Assembly: GCA_002352635.1 (NCBI GenBank)
Contig: DEIT01000202.1
Coordinates: 1 to 5,777 of the forward strand
From: Hyphomicrobiaceae bacterium UBA2767
Lineage (GTDB): Bacteria; Pseudomonadota; Alphaproteobacteria; Rhizobiales; Methyloligellaceae
Reading direction: 5' to 3'
Length of the DNA: 5,777 bases
Shown: positions 1 through 4,680 of the stretch, piece by piece
How positions within the stretch are numbered: position 1 is the stretch's first letter
Layout of the letters: every line of letters starts with the position of its first letter
The notes under the pieces: model-generated
What the model saw: the letters and a program-made list of their open reading frames with translations, nothing else
Databases searched by the model: none
Told to the model about the DNA's origin: nothing
Translations under genes and position numbers: made by a program

Positions 1-48
1 ATCTCTCAATCAACGGACGGACAAGACTTCCAAGGATGGAGAGCTGAA

Positions 49-465
49 ATGAACACCTTCAAGACCCTCAAGAACTTCTTCTTCGCAAGCCTCACAGCAG
101 CGACAGTTCTCTCGGCAGCCAACACGGCAAACGCCGCAGGCGCCGCCGGCCTCTGGTACGATCACACCGGACGCAGCGCAATCCAGGTTTCCAAGTGCGG
201 TTCAGGCCTGTGCGGCCGTATCGTGTGGCTCAAGAATGCAGCCCACAAGTCGGTCTGCGGCACGCGCATCATCGGCGGCGGCAAGCGCGTCGGAAACTCC
301 TACGACACCGGCTGGATCTACAGCCCAGAGCGCCGCAAGAAGTACTCCGTCGAGATCACGCCTCAGGGCAACAGCCTCAAGGTCATGGGCTATGCCGGTT
401 CCAAGATGCTGTCGAGGACCATGATCTGGAAGCGCGCACCCTCAAACCTGAAGCGCTGCGCCTAG
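49..465 (+). CDS. DUF2147 family secreted protein
   Basis: Complete 138-residue protein of unknown function in the DUF2147 family. Residues 1-29 form a Sec-type signal peptide: Lys at 5 and 8, a hydrophobic stretch at about 10-24, and an Ala-Asn-Ala cleavage site at 27-29, so the mature protein of about 109 residues should be periplasmic. Family landmarks are visible: GLWYD (34-38), the C-G-x-G-L-C-G segment (50-56, with Cys50 and Cys55) followed by RIVWL, a GWIYSPE block (88-94) where the family usually has a W-x-G-G-x-I-Y-x-P motif, and the C-terminal G-Y-A-G ... R-T-x-x-W-K-R (114-129). The mature part is basic and has four Cys (50, 55, 70, 137), an even number compatible with disulfides. 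The ATG at 49 is preceded by GGAGAG at 38-43 with 5-nt spacing, which supports this start. The promoter lies outside the window. Family assignment is firm; the biochemical role is unknown. Confidence 0.9.
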   Translation: MNTFKTLKNFFFASLTAATVLSAANTANAAGAAGLWYDHTGRSAIQVSKCGSGLCGRIVWLKNAAHKSVCGTRIIGGGKRVGNSYDTGWIYSPERRKKYSVEITPQGNSLKVMGYAGSKMLSRTMIWKRAPSNLKRCA

Positions 466-575
466 ATCACGATCGCCTTAGGTGGATCCACCTGAGGCGA
501 TAAACGTGATCGACATCTATAGATAGAGCGGGATCGGACGGAAAACCGGATTCCACTTTTCCTGATCCCGCTCTA
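466..575. repeat. RIME-like two-hairpin intergenic repeat
   Basis: Two large palindromes sit back to back directly after the DUF2147 stop codon. Hairpin 1 (466-510): 472-485 pairs with 488-501 over 14 bp with one T-G wobble and the self-complementary centre GGTGGATCCACC (481-492); an outer 6-bp arm (466-471 with 505-510) is separated by an AAA bulge. Hairpin 2 (524-575): AGAGCGGGATC (525-535) pairs perfectly with 564-574, and inside it GGAAAA (540-545) pairs with TTTTCC (557-562). The total of about 110 bp and the two-palindrome design match what I recall of the rhizobial intergenic mosaic elements (RIME), and the GGAAAA...TTTTCC core inside a GC-rich stem is typical of abundant Hyphomicrobiales intergenic repeats. 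It may also end transcription of the upstream gene, although no clean T-run follows. The structures are seen directly; the family name is inferred from memory. Confidence 0.7.
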
Positions 576-603
576 GAACCGGAACAGACACTACCGAAAG
601 CTA

Positions 604-640
604 AGCCATCCCGGCGACCCCAATCACGCCGGGTTTGGCT
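604..640 (+). other. GC-rich stem-loop
   Basis: AGCCA (604-608) pairs with TGGCT (636-640), and CCCGGCG (610-616) pairs with CGCCGGG (627-633), leaving a small T/TT internal loop and a 10-nt apical loop. That gives 12 base pairs, seven of them in a GC-only block. No T-run follows directly, so it is not a textbook intrinsic terminator. It could be a transcript-end structure for the upstream gene or the leading part of a structured RNA that includes the next hairpin. Confidence 0.5.
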
Positions 641-649
641 CGCGAGAGA

Positions 650-716
650 GGACAAGTTTTTCAGGGCACTGGCGCTCCGTCCGAAACGGCACCATCTACC
701 CCTGGAAGACTTGTCC
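650..716 (+). other. Long imperfect hairpin, 17-bp stem
   Basis: Bases 650-666 pair with 700-716 over 17 consecutive positions: 15 Watson-Crick pairs and two G-U type wobbles (658 with 708, 661 with 705). The outer arm GGACAAGT/ACTTGTCC is exact. The 33-nt interior contains a further small hairpin, CCGT (677-680) with ACGG (686-689) around CCGAA. The wobbles are G-U pairs only if the + strand is transcribed; on the - strand they would be A-C mismatches, which favours a + strand RNA. A T4 tract at 724-727 follows 7 nt after the stem. Possible identities are a weak terminator, a small RNA, or a regulatory leader of the patatin gene about 195 nt downstream. I do not recognise a named RNA family. 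Confidence 0.45.
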
Positions 717-910
717 CCCGCGCTTTTCTGCTTCATCCAACCTCTTCCCGCTTGAAATGCCGAATAAGGTTCCATCCGATGCACGCACCGCGGAGCGCCA
801 TGCATCTTTGACGCAAGTTGCTGAAACAGGATTGGTTACATGCCGAGCTCAATGCCCGCTTCTGGCACAAGACGGATGTTCCCAATTTACTGGCGCGGGC
901 ACATTAACCG
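717..910. other. Non-coding stretch upstream of patatin gene
   Basis: No credible gene is visible. A TTGACG at 808-813 looks like a -35 element, but the hexamer at normal spacing (831-836) is a poor -10 match, so no promoter is called. A short reading frame at 840-956 (38 codons, ATG with AGGA at 828-831) and another at 757-978 run into the patatin coding region in other frames; neither resembles a known protein. The promoter of the patatin gene should lie here or within the hairpin region upstream, but I cannot locate it. Confidence 0.4.
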
Positions 911-2857
911 TTGCAAGGGCGGCTTTCCTGGAACATCGTTTCCCGGTTGATCAAAAAGCCGGATATTGGTCTCAGTAACTGTCAACCCAACACGGCCGAA
1001 GCGGCCCAGGCATGGAGCGCGACGCTGGCAAAAAACGAGACAGACCATCGCCATGAGCTGGCGGAAATCGAAGCATTTTCTCATCTTTCCGCCGAGCAAC
1101 TTTCCGAACTCGGAACGCGGGTCGACCTTGTAACAGTCGACGGTGGCGAGATCCTCGTGCGCGAGGGCGAACCGTCAGATACGCTGTTTCTCGTGGTATC
1201 AGGCCGCTTCCTTGTGACCGAGGCCGGCCAGCGAAGGCCCATCGCCGAAGTCGGAGCGGGAAAATCCATCGGTGAAATCGGCTTTTTTTCCGGATCTGCA
1301 CGAACCGCGACGGTCACCGCTGCGCGCGACAGCCTCGTTTTGAGATTGTCCCGCAAGGATTTCGACGCGCTGTGCGAACACTCGCCCGAAATATGGCCAA
1401 AGATGGTTGCCATGCTGTCGCAGCGACTACTCCGCATAGCGACGCGCGACCGGGAATTCAAGCGTAGCCGGGAACGCACGATCGCCGTTTGTCACGCCGG
1501 GGCAGAACCCATTCGGGAAAGCGTCCTGGCCGAGCTGAAACAGGCATTTCAATCAGCATGCCGTTGCCGATTCCTCACCTCCGACACGATGCGGGTGGAA
1601 TTCCCTGACCTCGAAACCGCTGATCCTCATGCCGTCACCCGATGGCTCAACGACGAAGAAACAGGACATGACTATCTCGTCTTCGTTGCAGACCCGGAAC
1701 TGACCAAGTGGTCGCGATTGGCCATCCGACATGCGGATACAGTTCTGCGCATCGCCTGCCAAGGTGCCGATGATTCCAGCAAGCCGCGACCTCTGAATCC
1801 GCTGGAAAAGTTTGCGGAAGAGGTGCACGGGACGGACGCCCAGCGCCTGGTCCTGGTGCATCAGCGTGACGGAGAAATAAGGGGAACGCGCTTCTGGCTG
1901 GAAGGCCGGGCGGTACGCATGCATCATCACGTCAGGGCCGGGTCCGAGGCGGGCTACGACAGGCTCTTGCGGTTTTTGAGCGGCAGGGCGCTCGGCCTTG
2001 TGGCTTGCGGTGGGGGTGCATATTGCGCAGCGCATATTGGTATGTTCCAGGCCTTCAACGAGGCTGGCCTCGAGTTCGACATTATGGGGGGCACCAGCGG
2101 CGGCGCGGCTATGGTTGGCGCCTACGCGAAGGATATCGGACCAGATGAACTGGAACGCCGGACGCATGACATTTTCGTTACGCATGGCGCCATGCGTCGT
2201 GCAACCTGGCCCAGATACAGCTTCCTCGACCACAAGGTCTTCGACGCATGTCTGGCCGAGCACTATGGTGCAACCCGCATCGAAGACCTTGGGATCCCAT
2301 ATTTCGCGATTTCGACGAATCTTTCAGACAACCGCATGCACTGCGTGCGCGAGGGCGAGTTGTGGCGAGGCATCCGCGCGTCCAGCGCCATTCCCGGCCT
2401 TTTGCCACCCGTCTACACACCGGATGGACAAGTGCTGGTTGACGGCTCACTGCTCGACAATGTGCCGTTGAAGCAGATGCGCGATCTCAAGTCCGGACCA
2501 AATGTCATCATCAATTTCGATCCGCCGGAAATCAGGGTTTCCGGATTCGAATATGACCGGCTTCCCTCACGTGCCGAGCTGATCCGGTCCATGCTGCTTC
2601 CGTTCTTCAAGGGGCCGCCCCCGAAAGCACCGGGACCCGGCAGCATCCTCATGCGCAGTTTGGCCGTGAAACGGCAGGATTTTCGCAAGTTCCTGACCGA
2701 AACTGATCTCCTGTTCATGCCACCCCTGCCCAAAGACATGTCGATCCTGGACTGGCGGCGGCACGCGGAGCTTAGGCAGAGTGCCTATGAATATGGATGC
2801 AAGGAGATCGAGCTGCAGCGTAAATCAGGACATGCAGTTCTGGCCGGAAAGTCGTGA
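911..2857 (+). CDS. cNMP-binding, NTE-like patatin phospholipase
   Basis: Predicted soluble serine lipid hydrolase (phospholipase/lysophospholipase) with an N-terminal nucleotide sensor, 648 residues if TTG 911 is the start. Residues about 55-175 form a cyclic-nucleotide-binding domain; the phosphate-binding cassette reads G-E-I-G-F-F (121-126) ... A-R-T-A-T-V (130-135), keeping Glu122 and Arg131. Residues 190-345 resemble the linker of neuropathy-target-esterase-like proteins (LVLVHQ, FWLEGRAVRMHHHVR). Residues 361-520 are the patatin core: glycine-rich C-G-G-G-A-Y-C (366-372) with HIG (375-377), nucleophile Ser396 in GTSGG (394-398), and Asp511-Gly512 of the catalytic dyad followed by DNVP. 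The family's usual Arg-Gly after GGGA is replaced by Tyr371-Cys372. No signal peptide or transmembrane segment is obvious. The start is weak: the in-frame stop at 905-907 leaves TTG 911 and 947 and CTG 1025 and 1058 as the only upstream options, none with a strong Shine-Dalgarno. Domain calls are firm; substrate and ligand are not known. Confidence 0.88.
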   Translation: MQGRLSWNIVSRLIKKPDIGLSNCQPNTAEAAQAWSATLAKNETDHRHELAEIEAFSHLSAEQLSELGTRVDLVTVDGGEILVREGEPSDTLFLVVSGRFLVTEAGQRRPIAEVGAGKSIGEIGFFSGSARTATVTAARDSLVLRLSRKDFDALCEHSPEIWPKMVAMLSQRLLRIATRDREFKRSRERTIAVCHAGAEPIRESVLAELKQAFQSACRCRFLTSDTMRVEFPDLETADPHAVTRWLNDEETGHDYLVFVADPELTKWSRLAIRHADTVLRIACQGADDSSKPRPLNPLEKFAEEVHGTDAQRLVLVHQRDGEIRGTRFWLEGRAVRMHHHVRAGSEAGYDRLLRFLSGRALGLVACGGGAYCAAHIGMFQAFNEAGLEFDIMGGTSGGAAMVGAYAKDIGPDELERRTHDIFVTHGAMRRATWPRYSFLDHKVFDACLAEHYGATRIEDLGIPYFAISTNLSDNRMHCVREGELWRGIRASSAIPGLLPPVYTPDGQVLVDGSLLDNVPLKQMRDLKSGPNVIINFDPPEIRVSGFEYDRLPSRAELIRSMLLPFFKGPPPKAPGPGSILMRSLAVKRQDFRKFLTETDLLFMPPLPKDMSILDWRRHAELRQSAYEYGCKEIELQRKSGHAVLAGKS

Positions 2858-2862
2858 CTCCG

Positions 2863-2885
2863 CCGGCATCCGCGGCTCTTGCCGG
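2863..2885 (+). terminator. Weak hairpin after patatin gene
   Basis: CCGGCA (2863-2868) pairs with TGCCGG (2880-2885) around an 11-nt loop, starting 5 nt after the stop codon. There is no T-run after it, so termination is uncertain. It is listed because no better candidate exists before the next gene. Confidence 0.25.
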
Positions 2886-3000
2886 CCACGCTAGCCGGGT
2901 CCAATGCCGTCAAAGGTGACCGCTCGGAATTCTCCTGTCGTCTCAATGGATTCTGCAAGTGTTTCCGGCTCACTCCAATTCTATCTAACTATTTGATATA

Positions 3001-3030
3001 TTTACGGAAAATAATTCGGAATGATAGGAT
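3001..3030 (+). promoter_or_regulatory. Possible promoter in AT-rich block
   Basis: TTTACG (3001-3006) and TAGGAT (3025-3030) each match the sigma-70 consensus at four of six positions with an 18-nt spacer, inside the AT-rich block. It would lie about 265 nt from the hydrolase start. AT-rich DNA yields such matches by chance, so this is weak. Confidence 0.22.
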
Positions 3031-3193
3031 CGTGTATTCGAGTCACCCATGCGGCGGTACCTTCGCGGGCATTGGGCGCTTTGGCGCTCTCTGACAGGGA
3101 CGTCAGTTCTATCAAGAAAATCCACAATGGCGCTGAAACGGCTCGGTTCTGTTCTGCTGTTCTATCGCGCAATATATCGGGCAGGTCTGCGCC

Positions 3194-3222
3194 TTCATAA
3201 CTGATGCAATCTTCTGTATCAT
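3194..3222 (+). promoter_or_regulatory. Candidate promoter of hydrolase gene
   Basis: TTCATA (3194-3199, four of six to TTGACA) and TATCAT (3217-3222, five of six to TATAAT) are separated by 17 nt. Transcription would begin near 3229, giving a leader of about 65 nt before the ATG at 3295. The predicted start point falls at the edge of a perfect palindrome, as in many repressor-controlled promoters. Confidence 0.4.
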
Positions 3223-3229
3223 TGCGGTC

Positions 3230-3241
3230 TGCGGTACCGCA
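3230..3241. promoter_or_regulatory. 12-bp perfect palindrome, possible operator
   Basis: TGCGGTACCGCA is its own reverse complement. It sits immediately downstream of the candidate -10 element, covering the expected +1 region. The 8-mer GCGGTACC at its core recurs at 3054-3061 in the same intergenic region. This position suits binding of a dimeric repressor that responds to the substrate of the pathway. No regulator gene is in the window, so the function is inferred. Confidence 0.35.
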
Positions 3242-3244
3242 TCG

Positions 3245-3273
3245 GCTGGTTGTACTGCCAGCACTTCATTTTT
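3245..3273 (+). promoter_or_regulatory. Small leader hairpin with T5 run
   Basis: GCTGG (3245-3249) pairs with CCAGC (3258-3262) around an 8-nt loop, and five T follow at 3269-3273. The stem is short and the T-run is 6 nt away, so an attenuator is possible but weakly supported. Confidence 0.18.
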
Positions 3274-3283
3274 CACTCATGTC

Positions 3284-3287
3284 GAGG
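3284..3287 (+). promoter_or_regulatory. Ribosome-binding site deciding hydrolase start
   Basis: GAGG lies 7 nt ahead of the ATG at 3295. It favours that start over the upstream in-frame TTG at 3250, whose extra 15 residues (rich in Cys, His and Phe) have no family counterpart. GTG at 3298 is directly adjacent and would change only one residue. Confidence 0.7.
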
Positions 3288-3294
3288 TTCAGTA

Positions 3295-4536
3295 ATGGTG
3301 ACCAACGAGCTGGTAGTTGATGGCGCGAGGTTGTGGGAAACATTGACGCGTTCGGGGGAAATCGGTCCCGGTCGAACCACCGGACTCAATCGTCCGGCAC
3401 TTTGCACGGCCGATGGCGAAATGCGCGACCAGTTTGTCGAGTGGTGCCGTGACGCAGGCCTTGCGGTGCGTGTGGACCAAGTAGGAAATATTTTTGCGCG
3501 GCGCGAAGGCACTGAAAACACGTTGCCTCCGGTCGCTTTGGGCAGCCATCTCGATACCCAGATTGCGGGGGGCAAGTATGACGGGATTTTGGGCGTGCTT
3601 GCCGGGCTTGAAATCGTGCGAACGCTCAATGATCGCAGTATTTCAACACGCCGTCCGCTGGAAGTAGTCTGTTGGACCAATGAGGAAGGCGCCCGCTACC
3701 AGCCACCAATGATGGGTGCCGGAGCATTCGCGGGCATACACGTGCTGGATTGGGTGCTCGATCAAACTGACGACGACGGAAAGCGTTTTGGCGATGAGCT
3801 TAAGCGCATCGGATATGCCGGAGACGCTACGCTCCCGGGCCATGATCTGGACTCCTATTTTGAGCTGCATATCGAGCAAGGGCCCGAACTAGAGGCTGAA
3901 GGTGTACCTGTCGGCATCGTGACCGGAGGGTTCATTGCGTTCGGCAGCCAGGTGCAGTTCCACGGCGAAACAGCCCACTCTGGCCCCACGCCCATGGACA
4001 AACGGCGCAATGCGCTGGTCGGTGCGGCCTATCTCATCGCTGCCGTAAATGATATCGGCTGGAAATATCATCCCGATGCCCGCTCAACTTCAAGCCGTAT
4101 TCAACTGTGGCCCAACAAGTATGGCATTTTGCCTGACTGGGCCGAGGTAACAGTGGACATCCGCCATCCGGACCGGGAGACGGCGCGGAAGATGGCGGAC
4201 GAGGTGAGCGGCGCGATTGCAGAAGCTGGCCGCAAGGGCAACGTAGATGTCGAGGTGGTAAAGGAATGGGAATTTGGTTGTGATGATTTCTCAACCGACT
4301 GCATTGACCTTCTGCGCAACACGGCTGACGAACTCGGGATCTCCTACAAGGAAATGCTCTCGCAGGCTGGCCACGACGCCTATCATGTTGCCGCCGTCGC
4401 ACCGACCGCAATGATTTTCTCACCCTGCCGCAACGGCATTACGCACAACGAAGACGAACATATCGAGCAGATAGACACGCTCCCGGCGGTAAACCTCCTG
4501 ATGCATGCCGTTCTGAAGCGCGCGAATAGGACTTAA
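3295..4536 (+). CDS. M20-family Zn-dependent amidohydrolase (carbamoylase-like)
   Basis: A 413-residue cytoplasmic metallo-hydrolase of the allantoate amidohydrolase / N-carbamoyl-L-amino-acid hydrolase / beta-ureidopropionase group, which cleaves linear amide or ureido C-N bonds. The length is normal for the family and the catalytic domain is intact. Expected metal ligands are His85 (GSHLD), Asp96 (GGKYDG), Glu131 (NEEG), His192 (ELHIEQGP) and His384 (GITHNEDEH); Glu130 is the likely general base. His228 (ETAHSGPTP) and Arg290 (DIRHPD) are the usual substrate-contacting residues of the inserted dimerisation domain (about 210-325), and AGHDA (358-362) is present. The segment that normally reads N-V-I-P-G is here G277-I-L-P-D, so a conserved carboxylate-binding Asn is missing and the substrate may differ from standard carbamoyl amino acids. 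No signal peptide. It precedes a solute-binding protein gene by 144 nt, which suggests use of an imported substrate. Family is firm; exact substrate is open. Confidence 0.92.
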   Translation: MVTNELVVDGARLWETLTRSGEIGPGRTTGLNRPALCTADGEMRDQFVEWCRDAGLAVRVDQVGNIFARREGTENTLPPVALGSHLDTQIAGGKYDGILGVLAGLEIVRTLNDRSISTRRPLEVVCWTNEEGARYQPPMMGAGAFAGIHVLDWVLDQTDDDGKRFGDELKRIGYAGDATLPGHDLDSYFELHIEQGPELEAEGVPVGIVTGGFIAFGSQVQFHGETAHSGPTPMDKRRNALVGAAYLIAAVNDIGWKYHPDARSTSSRIQLWPNKYGILPDWAEVTVDIRHPDRETARKMADEVSGAIAEAGRKGNVDVEVVKEWEFGCDDFSTDCIDLLRNTADELGISYKEMLSQAGHDAYHVAAVAPTAMIFSPCRNGITHNEDEHIEQIDTLPAVNLLMHAVLKRANRT

Positions 4537-4550
4537 TCCGAGAGCCATGA

Positions 4551-4578
4551 TTGCAACTCGCCAATAGTGGTTTACAAT
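4551..4578 (+). promoter_or_regulatory. Candidate promoter of binding-protein gene
   Basis: TTGCAA (4551-4556, four of six) and TACAAT (4573-4578, five of six) are 16 nt apart, starting 15 nt after the hydrolase stop. Transcription would begin near 4585, giving a leader of about 95 nt. This would let the abundant binding protein be expressed separately from, and above, the hydrolase, as is common for periplasmic binding proteins. Confidence 0.42.
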
Positions 4579-4596
4579 TTCGCGCCTAGGAAATGC

Positions 4597-4617
4597 CCAG
4601 CCCCCTCAAATGGCTGG
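4597..4617 (+). other. Leader hairpin before binding-protein gene
   Basis: CCAGCC (4597-4602) pairs with GGCTGG (4612-4617) around a 9-nt loop. No T-run follows, so it is unlikely to terminate transcription. It could stabilise the binding-protein mRNA or be incidental. Confidence 0.3.
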
Positions 4618-4641
4618 CCCAAGTAAGGAACTGTGGGAGGC

Positions 4642-4655
4642 CGGATACTTATCCG
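4642..4655. promoter_or_regulatory. 14-bp inverted repeat, possible operator
   Basis: CGGATA (4642-4647) and TATCCG (4650-4655) form a perfect inverted repeat with a 2-nt spacer. It lies 13 nt upstream of the Shine-Dalgarno sequence and about 60 nt after the candidate transcription start. It could be a repressor roadblock site or a small RNA hairpin near the ribosome-binding site, although a 2-nt loop is too tight without opening the inner pairs. It differs from the palindrome ahead of the hydrolase. Confidence 0.35.
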
Positions 4656-4668
4656 AGCCCGATTCCAC

Positions 4669-4675
4669 GGGAGGT
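4669..4675 (+). promoter_or_regulatory. Strong Shine-Dalgarno of binding-protein gene
   Basis: GGGAGGT ends 5 nt before the ATG at 4681 and is the best ribosome-binding site in the window, in keeping with high expression of a periplasmic binding protein. It fixes the start codon. Confidence 0.8.
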
Positions 4676-4680
4676 AAAAG

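Larger units (their letters stand above)
2858..3294. other. 437-bp intergenic region with AT-rich block
   Basis: No gene is supported: the only open frame (2879-3094) needs a TTG start, has no ribosome-binding site and no family features. The region holds a weak hairpin just after the patatin stop, a 50-bp AT-rich block at 2981-3030 (13 G/C of 50, far below its surroundings), a candidate promoter and palindrome near the hydrolase gene, and three GTTCT copies at 3146-3150, 3151-3155 and 3159-3163. It likely separates two unrelated transcription units. Confidence 0.6.

Noticed and set aside
467..805. 112-codon open frame on the - strand
   Set aside because: It reads straight through the two-hairpin repeat and the other stem-loops, has no family features, and is the kind of spurious frame such repeats often produce.
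808..836. Sigma-70 promoter starting with TTGACG
   Set aside because: The -35 match is good, but the hexamer at 17-nt spacing is a poor -10, and the better-looking TTACAT is 22 nt away.
757..978. 73-codon open frame on the + strand, and a 38-codon frame at 840-956
   Set aside because: Neither resembles a known protein; both overlap the patatin frame. The shorter one has a possible AGGA but could be chance. I could not show either to be a leader peptide or a frameshifted N-terminus.
1553..2263. 236-codon open frame on the - strand inside the patatin gene
   Set aside because: It is antisense to a gene with intact, motif-bearing domains; long antisense frames are expected in GC-rich coding DNA, and the product has no recognisable motif.
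1998..2471. 157-codon + strand frame overlapping the patatin catalytic domain
   Set aside because: The catalytic Ser and Asp motifs are in the other frame; this one is a shadow without its own features.
2879..3094. 71-codon + strand frame in the intergenic gap
   Set aside because: It needs a TTG start, lacks a ribosome-binding site, and runs through the AT-rich block with no coding character.
3250..3294. TTG start extending the hydrolase by 15 residues
   Set aside because: The extension has no family counterpart, and GAGG with 7-nt spacing supports the ATG at 3295.
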